From positions 1 to 7,759 of the forward strand of contig JAKACL010000138.1 of NCBI GenBank assembly GCA_021821425.1: a DNA stretch of 7,759 nucleotides, given 5' to 3'. The notes under the pieces are model-generated. The model did no database searches and was not told the origin of the DNA. It was given only the letters and a program-made list of their open reading frames with translations. Below are positions 1 to 6,024 of this stretch, piece by piece. A program made the position numbers and the translations under genes. Position 1 is the stretch's first letter, and each line of letters opens with the position of its first letter. The stretch comes from Pseudomonadota bacterium. Lineage in GTDB: Bacteria > Pseudomonadota > Gammaproteobacteria > Burkholderiales > Thiobacillaceae.

Positions 1-1271
1 GCCAACCCATGGCGGGCCAGCCGGGGAGAATTCGGGTCGAAGCCGATTCCGTCATCCTCGATGGTCAGATCGATGGTATTTGCCGTGGTGCGAAGTGACA
101 CGGATACCCGGTGCGCCTGCGCGTACTTGCGGATGTTGGTGAACGCTTCCTGGACAATGCGAAACAGGCTGAGCGAAACCGCTTCGGTGAGCTCGGGTTC
201 GGTCTCGGGCAGATTCACCGCCACCTCCACTTCGTCGATATTCCTGAATTCCTCGATCAGCGCCCTGAGCGCCTCGATCAGGCCCAGGTCATACAGCAGC
301 GCGGGCCGCAGGTCGTTGGTGAACCTGCGCTTGAGCGTGATGCCGCCCACCAGGTTCTCGCGCAGGCGCGTCAGGCGCTGCGAAATCACAGCCTGCACCT
401 CGGGCGGCAGCGTGCGTTCGATCCAGTCGGCATCCAGTTTGGCGGCGGTCAGCAGCGCGCCGAGCTCGTCGTGCAGTTCGCGCGCCAGGTGCAGTTTTTC
501 GGCTTCGCGCACATCGGTCAGGTAGGTCGCAAGATTGGTCAATTCCTCGGTGCGCGCGTGGACTTCGCGCTCCAGCCGTTCGTTCTTGGCGGTCAGCAAC
601 TGCTGGATTTTCTCCAGCAGTTCCTGCTGCTTCTGCCGCTGGGCAATCGACAGCACCAGCAGCAAAAGCGAAGCGATGGCGAGCAGCACCGTGCTGACCC
701 GCGCGTTTTCGAAGCCTTTCACCGACCGCCGGACATCCGCCACGCTTTGCGTAAGCAGTTGCGTCTTGATCAGGTTGTGCTGGCGCTTGTAGTCTTCCAT
801 GATCTGATCGGACCTGTCGAACCAGGCTTTTTCCAGCACTGCGCCGCGTTCGATGTGCTGCACCGCGAGAGCGATGCGCCGGGAAACCGTGTCGGCCTTG
901 ATGATGAGGTCGGCCGTATGCGGGATGTCCTTGTGCTGCTGCTCGATGGCCCGCAGGGTGTCATTGATTTTTGCAGCAAGCTCGCGATACGCGGCGAGAT
1001 CGCCGGCGTCGCGCGTCAATGCGTAGCCGTGGGCCGTGGTTTGGGTCTCCAGGAGCAGCACGTTGAGGTCGTCCAGCTGATGGGCCTGCTCGCTCGACAC
1101 CCCGAACTCGTTCAGCGCATCCAGCCCGGCCGAGGCCTGCATGTAGCTCGCGACCAGGATGCCGATCAGGAGGGCCATGCCGGCCGACAGGAAAAGATGG
1201 GTGCTGACGTTCGAGCCGTCGTGCCAGCGCGAGGCGAGACGACCCGGGGAAGCAGGAGATGGTTTCGACAT
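1..1271 (-). CDS. Membrane sensor histidine kinase, NarL/DegS class (CHASE3-HisKA_3-HATPase), C-terminus cut by window edge
   Basis: This is the sensor half of a two-component system: it autophosphorylates on His with ATP and should pass the phosphate to a NarL/LuxR-type response regulator. Translating from ATG at 1271 gives 423 intact codons up to the window edge. Visible parts are a first membrane segment (about 25-43), a periplasmic helical region (about 45-185) with a CHASE3-like stretch (LLLETQTTAHGYALTRDAGD, 72-91), a second membrane segment (192-210), and a charged coiled coil (211-245). The HisKA_3 motif ARELHDELGALL carries phospho-acceptor His267. The N-box has Asn379 (QEAFTNI) and the G1 box is DDGIGF at 406-411. 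The window ends at HGL, just where the G2 box and the last part of the ATPase domain should follow. No PAS or HAMP domain is apparent. The start is fixed by an in-frame TGA 24 bases upstream, although no strong ribosome binding site precedes it. The signal sensed is unknown. A partner regulator gene would be expected downstream, outside the window. Confidence 0.93.
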   Translation of the reverse strand, partial: MSKPSPASPGRLASRWHDGSNVSTHLFLSAGMALLIGILVASYMQASAGLDALNEFGVSSEQAHQLDDLNVLLLETQTTAHGYALTRDAGDLAAYRELAAKINDTLRAIEQQHKDIPHTADLIIKADTVSRRIALAVQHIERGAVLEKAWFDRSDQIMEDYKRQHNLIKTQLLTQSVADVRRSVKGFENARVSTVLLAIASLLLLVLSIAQRQKQQELLEKIQQLLTAKNERLEREVHARTEELTNLATYLTDVREAEKLHLARELHDELGALLTAAKLDADWIERTLPPEVQAVISQRLTRLRENLVGGITLKRRFTNDLRPALLYDLGLIEALRALIEEFRNIDEVEVAVNLPETEPELTEAVSLSLFRIVQEAFTNIRKYAQAHRVSVSLRTTANTIDLTIEDDGIGFDPNSPRLARHGL

Positions 1272-1463
1272 GTTCAGGTTTCGCTTGGGTTTTCAGGAGT
1301 ATGCAAGATTTCCCGGAGCTTGAATGCAGGAATCATCCGACAGGCCAATCCGTGCTGTCTGACAGACCCATGATGCACTGCACCCTAGGATATCTCTACC
1401 CTGCAGCGCCGCCAGCGGCCGCCGGAGCGGGTCGATCCAAATTTTGAATCTCAGGAGAACATC

Positions 1464-1607
1464 ATGAAGACGCTTTTCACTTTGTTAATGTCTTCCGCTT
1501 TCGTCGTGTTGGCAGGCTGCAATACGGTGGCGGGCGCAGGCAAGGATATCGAACGCGGCGGCGAGAAAGTCCAGGACACTGCCAAGGACGTCCAGCAAAA
1601 ACTGTAA
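1464..1607 (+). CDS. Entericidin A/B-like small lipoprotein
   Basis: A 47-residue protein starting MKTLFTLLMS. It has a short basic N-terminus, a hydrophobic core and a lipobox LAGC, predicting signal peptidase II cleavage before Cys19 and lipid attachment. The mature part of about 29 residues is small, glycine-rich and amphipathic, with GAGKDIERGGEKVQDTAKD, which is the pattern of the entericidin family. Entericidin B of E. coli is a stress-induced membrane-active lipoprotein and entericidin A its antagonist. Here only one such gene is seen, so a toxin/antidote pair is not supported; single copies are common in Proteobacteria and their role is unclear. AGGAGA at 1453-1458 is a good ribosome binding site 5 bases before ATG. 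A strong terminator follows directly, so the gene is probably transcribed alone. It is divergent from the histidine kinase. The family call is firm, the function less so. Confidence 0.85.
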   Translation: MKTLFTLLMSSAFVVLAGCNTVAGAGKDIERGGEKVQDTAKDVQQKL

Positions 1608-1632
1608 TCTTTTTTGATTTTGAGGGTCCGTG

Positions 1633-1666
1633 GCACGGCGTCTGTCCCGGCGCCGTGCATTTTTTT
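1633..1666 (+). terminator. Intrinsic terminator of the entericidin-like gene
   Basis: A perfect 8-bp stem, GCACGGCG (1633-1640) against CGCCGTGC (1651-1658), encloses a 10-base loop and is followed at once by A and seven T (1660-1666). It begins 26 bases after the stop codon of the lipoprotein gene. On the opposite strand there is no T-run next to the stem, so it should not serve mltA, which converges from the right. Confidence 0.88.
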
Positions 1667-1746
1667 ATTCAAGCGTGTGCAGCGGGCCCCGTCCGCGTCG
1701 GTGGGCGCCGTGTCAGCGCGCGGCGCTGATGCCGTTGGTCGGGTCC

Positions 1747-2973
1747 TTATGGATTCTGTCGAGTAAGCGGATAACCCTTCGGCAACAGCACCCACATGCG
1801 GCCGGGCTGCTTCATTCGGCCGGCGAGCACGCCGGCCGTTTCGCCAAAACCCCAGAAGAAATCGGCGCGCACGCCGCCGCGGATGGCGCTGCCAGTGTCC
1901 TGCGCCATGACCAGCCGGTTCAGCGGTTCCCCCGAGTCGGGCTGAGTGGTGGCAAGAAAAACCGGCGCGCCCAGCGGGATGAAGCGCGGGTCGACGGCGA
2001 TCGAGCGGCCGCCGGTGAGCGGCACGCCGAGCGCGCCGAGCGGGCCGGCAAGGCCATTGGGGAGCTCGCGGAAAAACACATAGCTCGGGTTGCTGGCCAG
2101 CAGTTCGGACAGCTTGCCGGGATTGCGTGCCCCCCAGTCCTTGATGCCCTGCATCGATGCCTGCTCCAACCGGAGTTCGCCGCGCTCGACCAGCAGCTTG
2201 CCGATCGACTGATACGGATGGCCGTTCTGGTCCGCATAGCCGACCCGCAGGTGGGTGCCGTCGGGCAGCTCGATGCGTCCCGATCCCTGAACCTGCAGAA
2301 AGAACAGGTCGACAGGATCCTCCGCCCAGGCGATCGGCTTGCCCTTGAAGCCGTTGCCGGCCTCGATGTCCTTGCGCGCGGGGTAGGGCACCACCTTGTT
2401 GCCGACCAGCCGCCCGCGCAGCCGCAGGTTCTTCAGCTCGGGGTAGACGCTCGCCAGATCCACGCTGATCAGGTCGTCCGGCGTGGCGTAGAGCGGATGG
2501 CGCGCGCGATCGGTGCGTACGCGGTCGCCCTTCAGCAGCGGTTCGTAGTAGCCGGTAACCAGCCCTTCCTCGCCGCCGTCTTCCGTGGTCGCCAGGTACG
2601 GTTGAAAGCGCTGCTCGAAAAATGCGCGGGCAGCGGCGTCATTGGGCGCCGCCATTGTTTTTGCCTCGGCACAGACGGCCTGCCACGCGCTGCGCCTGGC
2701 CAGCGTGCTGCAGCTTTGCAGGAATGCCGTCCAGCTCTCGCCGACCGCGTCGTCCTGCCAGAAGGCGACGTCCGTCCAGGCCGCCGGCTTGAGCAGCGGG
2801 TAGTTGCCCTCCGGTGTGGGGAGCGGCGCGGGCGGCTGCGCAGGGCCCGGCGTGGGCGCAGGGCGCGGCGCCGGGAGGGGCGCTGGCGCCCGCTCGGGGC
2901 GTACCGCAGGCGGCAGCGCCGCACAGGCCGACAACAACAGGACGAACAACCACGGACTTGCACGCAACAGCAT
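1747..2973 (-). CDS. mltA: Membrane-bound lytic murein transglycosylase A (MltA)
   Basis: Outer-membrane lipoprotein that cleaves peptidoglycan between MurNAc and GlcNAc, forming 1,6-anhydroMurNAc. The 408 residues from ATG 2973 begin with a signal peptide and lipobox LLSAC (lipidated Cys17). A proline/alanine-rich tether follows (about 21-55), then the MltA domain with TGYYEP (140-145) and FFLQVQGSGR (224-233). The 3D domain near the C-terminus has DPRFIPLGAPVF and MAQDTGSAIRG; the Asp in QDTG (359) corresponds to the catalytic Asp of E. coli MltA. The Pro/Ala tether is unusually long and low in complexity and probably spans from the outer membrane to the cell wall. A GTG directly precedes the ATG (2974-2976), so a start one codon earlier is possible; no clear ribosome binding site separates the two. 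A promoter-like extended -10 lies about 40 bases upstream. Its 3' end converges on the entericidin-like gene. Confidence 0.95.
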   Translation of the reverse strand: MLLRASPWLFVLLLSACAALPPAVRPERAPAPLPAPRPAPTPGPAQPPAPLPTPEGNYPLLKPAAWTDVAFWQDDAVGESWTAFLQSCSTLARRSAWQAVCAEAKTMAAPNDAAARAFFEQRFQPYLATTEDGGEEGLVTGYYEPLLKGDRVRTDRARHPLYATPDDLISVDLASVYPELKNLRLRGRLVGNKVVPYPARKDIEAGNGFKGKPIAWAEDPVDLFFLQVQGSGRIELPDGTHLRVGYADQNGHPYQSIGKLLVERGELRLEQASMQGIKDWGARNPGKLSELLASNPSYVFFRELPNGLAGPLGALGVPLTGGRSIAVDPRFIPLGAPVFLATTQPDSGEPLNRLVMAQDTGSAIRGGVRADFFWGFGETAGVLAGRMKQPGRMWVLLPKGYPLTRQNP

Positions 2974-3010
2974 CACGGGAGAAGATGACCAAAATCAGAA
3001 TGACGCGTCG

Positions 3011-3019
3011 AGTATAACA
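3011..3019 (-). promoter_or_regulatory. Candidate extended -10 promoter for mltA
   Basis: Read on the minus strand the bases are TGTTATACT, a match to the extended -10 form TGn-TATAAT with one mismatch. Transcription would begin near 3004, giving a leader of about 31 bases before the mltA ATG. No good -35 box is found 16-18 bases upstream, which is tolerated in extended -10 promoters. On the plus strand the same AT-rich patch reads TATAAC, but a start site from it would fall inside the ribosome binding site of the microprotein gene. Confidence 0.42.
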
Positions 3020-3035
3020 ACGGGAGGAGGATCGA

Positions 3036-3128
3036 ATGGATAGCCAGGGACTGGGCTGGTTGCTGCTGGAGGCCGGGATCGCGCTTGGACTGTTCGTGTT
3101 CATCGTGTGGTGGACGATGAAAAAATAA
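3036..3128 (+). CDS. Putative single-pass membrane microprotein, 30 residues
   Basis: An ORF of 30 codons with a near-ideal ribosome binding site (GGGAGGAGG at 3022-3030, 5 bases before ATG). The peptide has a polar start (MDSQGLG), about 20 hydrophobic residues (about 8-27, containing one Glu at 12 and the pair WW at 25-26), and ends in MKK. Basic residues after the membrane helix suggest the C-terminus faces the cytoplasm. It is divergent from mltA and lies 72 bases before the NYN gene in the same direction, with a small hairpin between them. I do not recognise a named family. Size and topology resemble small subunits or regulators of membrane complexes, but no partner is apparent here. The strong ribosome binding site and clean TM design make chance unlikely; expression is inferred. 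Confidence 0.62.
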   Translation: MDSQGLGWLLLEAGIALGLFVFIVWWTMKK

Positions 3129-3131
3129 GAC

Positions 3132-3152
3132 GGTCAGGACCGCGTCCTGTCC
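3132..3152 (+). other. Short hairpin after the microprotein gene
   Basis: CAGGAC (3135-3140) and GTCCTG (3144-3149) form a perfect 6-bp stem around a CGC loop. Two more G-C pairs (3132-3133 with 3151-3152) lie outside a single T-T mismatch. It begins 4 bases after the TAA of the microprotein gene. The downstream bases (TTTGCAGC) lack a real T-run, so it may be a weak or factor-assisted terminator, an mRNA 3'-end stabiliser, or simply chance. Confidence 0.4.
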
Positions 3153-3200
3153 TTTGCAGCGCACTTGAACCCAATCCGCATGACTCTATGAGGCTCCACC

Positions 3201-4031
3201 ATGGCAGGACAACCTGAAATCACCAACATGGCGCTGTTCTGCGATTTCGAGAACATCGCGCTCGGCGTGCGCGATGCCAAGTACGCCCAGTTCGACATCA
3301 AGAAGGTGCTGGAGCGCCTGCTGCTCAAGGGCAGCATCGTGGTGAAGAAGGCGTACTGCGACTGGGATCGCTACAAGGAATTCAAGGCGACCATGCACGA
3401 AGCGGCGTTCGAGCTGATCGAGATTCCACACGTGCGCCAGTCCGGCAAGAACTCGGCCGACATCCGCATGGTCGTCGATGCGCTCGACCTCTGCTACACC
3501 AAATCGCACGTCGACACCTTCGTCATCATCAGCGGCGACTCGGATTTTTCCCCGCTGGTGTCGAAGCTGCGCGAGAACAACAAGCACGTGATCGGGATCG
3601 GGGTGAAGGACTCGACCTCGGACCTGCTCAGCGCCAACTGCGACGAGTTCATTTTCTATGACGACCTGGTGCGCGCTCAGGAAGCCAAGAAGAAGCGCAG
3701 CGAGAAGAAGGCGCCGGCCGCGAAGCCTGCTGCCCGTTCAGCCAAGGGCGCCGGACTCAAGACCGAGGAAGACCGCCGTCACGGCGCGCTCGATTTCCTG
3801 GTGGAGACGGTCGAAGCGCTGATCGCCGAGCGCGGGACAGACGAGAAGATCTGGGGCTCGATGGTGAAAAGCACCATGCAGCGCCGCCGTCCGGGGTTTA
3901 CCGAATCGGCCTATGGCTACCGTTCATTCAGGGAGCTGGTGGAAGATGCGCAGCAGCACAAGCTGCTGGCGATGGTGCGGGACGAAAAGGCCGGGCAATA
4001 CACGATCCGGCTGGCGCAGGCTGAGGACTGA
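3201..4031 (+). CDS. NYN-domain (LabA/DUF88-type) putative RNase with C-terminal OST-HTH-like region
   Basis: 276 residues. The first 155 match the NYN/PIN-like fold: FCDFENIALG with Asp15 and Asn18, KNSADIRMVVDALDL with Asp87 and Asp93, and ISGDSDFSPLV with Asp113 and Asp115. These acidic residues form the metal-binding pocket of PIN-like nucleases, and all the expected positions are filled, so it should be catalytically competent. A basic Lys/Ala linker (161-188) joins it to a C-terminal region (about 193-272), where GSMVKSTMQRRRPGFTESAYGYRSFRELVE looks like the OST-HTH/LOTUS winged-helix RNA-binding domain. The family is thought to act in RNA processing or turnover; the substrate is unknown. 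ATG 3201 is preceded by GAGG (3189-3192), 8 bases away. Met10 is a possible internal start, but it has no ribosome binding site. It may be cotranscribed with the upstream microprotein, and converges tail to tail with apaG, 21 bases apart. Confidence 0.88.
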   Translation: MAGQPEITNMALFCDFENIALGVRDAKYAQFDIKKVLERLLLKGSIVVKKAYCDWDRYKEFKATMHEAAFELIEIPHVRQSGKNSADIRMVVDALDLCYTKSHVDTFVIISGDSDFSPLVSKLRENNKHVIGIGVKDSTSDLLSANCDEFIFYDDLVRAQEAKKKRSEKKAPAAKPAARSAKGAGLKTEEDRRHGALDFLVETVEALIAERGTDEKIWGSMVKSTMQRRRPGFTESAYGYRSFRELVEDAQQHKLLAMVRDEKAGQYTIRLAQAED

Positions 4032-4052
4032 CAGGCGGCTACTTAATGCCGC

Positions 4053-4436
4053 TTAATGCAGCACGCGAGGCATCGACAGCGTGAACACCGGAATCTCGGC
4101 GTCGAACTTGTTGCCGTCTTCGGCCACCATCTGGTAGGTGCCGCGCATGGTGCCGACCGGCGTTGCCATCGCGGTGCCGCTGGTGTACTCGAAGCTTTCG
4201 CCCGGCCGCAGCAGCGGCTGTTCGCCGACGACGCCGAGGCCCTTGACCTCCTGGGTGACGTTTTCGGCATCGGTGATGATCCAGTGGCGCGAGATCAGCT
4301 GCGCCGCCACGGTGCCGGAGTTGGCGATGGTAATGGTGTAGGCGAATACGTAACGGTCGGCCGAGGGGTCGCTCTGCTCGGCCAGATACGTCGTATTGAC
4401 GGTGATGCTGATTTGATATTTCTTGCCTTCGGCCAC
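4053..4436 (-). CDS. apaG: ApaG protein (CorD)
   Basis: 127 residues, the normal length for ApaG, a small single-domain beta-sandwich protein of the FN3-like fold. Characteristic stretches are YLAEQSDPSADRYVFAYTITI (18-38, given in part), SRHWIITDAE (49-58), the Gly-rich loop GLGVVGEQP (66-74), YTSGTAMATPVGTMRG (84-99) and the ending IPVFTLSMPRVLH. In Salmonella the gene (corD) is linked to Co2+ resistance and Mg2+ efflux; its biochemical role is unsettled. The start is GTG at 4436: there is no ATG, GTG or TTG upstream in frame before the start of the homologous region, and the N-terminus aligns well with known ApaG proteins. No strong ribosome binding site is visible, suggesting modest translation. 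It is divergent from rpe (96 bases apart) and in the same direction as mltA, from which it is now separated by the two plus-strand genes. Confidence 0.95.
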   Translation of the reverse strand: MAEGKKYQISITVNTTYLAEQSDPSADRYVFAYTITIANSGTVAAQLISRHWIITDAENVTQEVKGLGVVGEQPLLRPGESFEYTSGTAMATPVGTMRGTYQMVAEDGNKFDAEIPVFTLSMPRVLH

Positions 4437-4490
4437 GGGTCTGCTCGACGGAATGGAATCCGCGGAGTGTAACGCAAGGGCGTGTCAGAC

Positions 4491-4499
4491 TGTTAAAAT
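4491..4499 (+). promoter_or_regulatory. Candidate extended -10 promoter for rpe-gph-trp
   Basis: TGTTAAAAT fits the extended -10 pattern TGn-TATAAT with one mismatch in the hexamer. Transcription would start near 4506, leaving a leader of about 27 bases before the rpe ATG. No recognisable -35 box stands at the usual distance. It is the only promoter-like sequence I find ahead of the rpe operon, in the short divergent region shared with apaG. Confidence 0.42.
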
Positions 4500-4532
4500 G
4501 CCCAGGTTTTCCCCACATTCCCGGAGCTTCCC

Positions 4533-5216
4533 ATGACTTACCGCATCGCCCCGTCCATCCTGTCCGCCAACTTTGCCAAGCTGGGCGAGGAAGTCGACAA
4601 CGTGCTCGCCTCCGGCGCCGACATCGTCCACTTCGACGTGATGGACAACCACTACGTGCCCAACCTGACCATCGGCCCGCTGGTGTGCGAAGCGCTGCGC
4701 AAGCACGGCGTCACCGCGCCGATCGACGTCCACCTGATGGTGAAGCCGGTCGACCGCATCATTCCCGATTTCGCCAAGGCGGGCGCGACCTACATCACCT
4801 TCCACCCGGAAGCCTCCGAGCACATCGACCGGACGATTGGTTTGATCAAGGAAAACGGCTGCAAGGCCGGCCTGGTGTTCAACCCCGCCACCCCGCTCGA
4901 CGTGCTGGAATACACGCTGGACAAGCTCGACATGGTCCTGCTGATGAGCGTGAACCCCGGCTTTGGCGGCCAGAAGTTCATCCCCTACGTGCTCGACAAG
5001 GCGCGCGCCGTGCGCAAGATGATCGACGACCGCGGCCTCAAGGTGAACATCGAGATCGACGGCGGCGTCGGTCCCGCCAACATCGCTGAAGTCGCGCGCG
5101 CCGGCGTCGATACCTTCGTTGCTGGCTCCGCCGTGTTCGGCGCCGCCAAGGACAGCGATCCGCAGCGCTACAACAGCATCATCGCCGCGATGCGCGCGGA
5201 ACTGGCGAAGGTCTGA
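4533..5216 (+). CDS. rpe: Ribulose-phosphate 3-epimerase
   Basis: Interconverts D-ribulose 5-phosphate and D-xylulose 5-phosphate in the cytosolic pentose phosphate pathway and, in autotrophs, the Calvin cycle. The 227 residues form one TIM barrel of the usual length. Visible are the N-terminal [13 protein letters not shown] with Ser8; the metal and catalytic residues His33 and Asp35 ([13 protein letters not shown]); His67 in DVHLMV; the phosphate-region motif [11 protein letters not shown] (139-149); and the second catalytic acid Asp176 in IEIDGGV, followed by [12 protein letters not shown] (4523-4526) lies 6 bases before ATG. It is the first gene of the probable rpe-gph-trpE-trpG unit. Nothing in the protein is odd. 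Confidence 0.97.
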   Translation: MTYRIAPSILSANFAKLGEEVDNVLASGADIVHFDVMDNHYVPNLTIGPLVCEALRKHGVTAPIDVHLMVKPVDRIIPDFAKAGATYITFHPEASEHIDRTIGLIKENGCKAGLVFNPATPLDVLEYTLDKLDMVLLMSVNPGFGGQKFIPYVLDKARAVRKMIDDRGLKVNIEIDGGVGPANIAEVARAGVDTFVAGSAVFGAAKDSDPQRYNSIIAAMRAELAKV

Positions 5217-5217
5217 T

Positions 5218-5339
5218 TTTTAGGGGCGAGGAGACAGGATCTAGGGGTTAGGGGGGCTTTGTGCTTCGCGCCTCTAGATCAGCGCGGCCAAAGGCCGCAC
5301 GTCCCCTAACTCCTAGCCCCTAACACCTAACTCCTAGAA
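5218..5339. repeat. Mirrored heptamer repeat element, copy 1 (rpe-gph gap)
   Basis: The whole gap is one structured element. Left arm, starting 1 base after the rpe stop codon: five tandem 7-mers at 5218-5252 (TTTTAGG, GGCGAGG, AGACAGG, ATCTAGG, GGTTAGG). Right arm: five 7-mers at 5305-5339 in reverse complement (CCTAACT, CCTAGCC, CCTAACA, CCTAACT, CCTAGAA), ending 4 bases before the gph ATG. The common form is NNYTAGG. The 52-base centre holds a perfect hairpin, GCGGCC-AAA-GGCCGC (5284-5298). A second inverted repeat, GATCTAGGGG (5238-5247) with CCTCTAGATC (5271-5280), competes with pairing of the long arms. The arms pair imperfectly: outer and innermost units are the best matched, units 2 and 3 the worst. 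No ORF or transposase lies inside. It could be a dispersed repeat related in design to a REP/BIME element, or an RNA control structure. Confidence 0.8.
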
Positions 5340-5343
5340 AAAA

Positions 5344-6024
5344 ATGAACTTCCCCCTCCCCATCAAAGCCGTCGTCATCGATCTCGACGGCACCCTGCTC
5401 AATACCGCGCCGGATCTGGCGCACGCCGCCGAGCTGATGATGGCCGACCTCGGCCGTCCCTGCCCGTCGCTGGAAACGATTTCCACCTACATCGGCAACG
5501 GCGTGTCGCGGCTGGTCAAGCGCGTGCTCACCGGCGACATGGATGCCGAACCCGATGCGGCGCTGTTCGCGCAGGCGATTGCTGCCTATCAGAAGCACTA
5601 CGGCGAACACGTGTCGCTGCATTCGCGCCCTTTTCCCGGCGTGGTCGAGGGCCTCGATGCCTTCAAGGCGATGGGCGTGCATATCGCCTGCATTACCAAC
5701 AAGGCCGAGCAATTCACCGTCCCGCTGCTGAAGGACACCGGTTTGTTCGATTATTTCGAGCTGATCCTGTCCGGCGACACGCTGCCGAAGCGCAAGCCCG
5801 ACCCGCTGCCGCTGCTGCACGCCTGCGAGGTGTTCAAGGTCGCGCCTACCGAGCTGCTGCTGATCGGCGATTCGCTCAACGACACCCAGGCCGCGCGTGC
5901 CGCCGGCAGCCCGGTGTTCTGCGTGCCCTACGGCTACAACCGCGGCCGTCCGGTCGCCGAGCTCGATCTCGACGCCGTGGTGGCGACGCTGGCCGAAGCG
6001 GCGAAGATGGTGGTGAAGGCGTGA
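5344..6024 (+). CDS. gph: Phosphoglycolate phosphatase (HAD superfamily)
   Basis: Hydrolyses 2-phosphoglycolate to glycolate, removing the inhibitory product of DNA repair and of the Rubisco oxygenase reaction; cytosolic. The 226 residues have all HAD motifs: motif I DLDGT with nucleophile Asp13 and Asp15, a helical cap (about 20-95), motif II Thr118 in CITNK, motif III Lys151 in KRKPDP, and motif IV GDSLND with Asp176 and Asp180. Position 20 in DGTLLNTAPDL is Asn where Gph proteins usually have Asp; it is not a catalytic position. The start is fixed by homology and by an in-frame TAG at 5335-5337 supplied by the repeat. No Shine-Dalgarno is present: ATG follows a run of seven A (5338-5343 plus its own A), itself preceded by the CCTAG unit. 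Rpe/Gph pairing is typical; a cbbZ-like role in an autotroph is possible but not shown. Confidence 0.95.
   Translation: MNFPLPIKAVVIDLDGTLLNTAPDLAHAAELMMADLGRPCPSLETISTYIGNGVSRLVKRVLTGDMDAEPDAALFAQAIAAYQKHYGEHVSLHSRPFPGVVEGLDAFKAMGVHIACITNKAEQFTVPLLKDTGLFDYFELILSGDTLPKRKPDPLPLLHACEVFKVAPTELLLIGDSLNDTQAARAAGSPVFCVPYGYNRGRPVAELDLDAVVATLAEAAKMVVKA

Noticed and set aside
1298..1303. CATACT (minus strand) as -10 of the histidine kinase promoter
   Set aside because: No -35 box at a suitable distance and no extended TGn at the right offset; left uncalled.
111..1373. 420-codon open frame on the plus strand
   Set aside because: It lies opposite the histidine kinase, whose translation shows HisKA_3, membrane segments and HATPase motifs; the plus frame is rich in Gln, Arg and His with no domain, as expected of an antisense shadow in GC-rich DNA.
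1396..1402. CTACCCT as an RpoS-type -10 for the entericidin-like gene
   Set aside because: Entericidin B is RpoS-dependent in E. coli, which makes the idea attractive, but the match is partial and no supporting upstream element is seen.
1630..2988. 452-codon open frame on the plus strand
   Set aside because: It is antisense to mltA, which has a lipobox and the catalytic motifs; the plus frame is Arg/Ala/Gln-rich without any recognisable motif and overlaps the terminator.
3165..3192. TTGAAC, 16 bases, TATGAG as a promoter for the NYN gene
   Set aside because: The start site would fall at about the ATG, removing the GAGG ribosome binding site; fits are also weak.
4032..4059. GCGGC/GCCGC and doubled CTTAATGC between the NYN gene and apaG as a bidirectional terminator
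   Set aside because: The stem is only 5 bp with an 8-base loop and no T-run on either strand.
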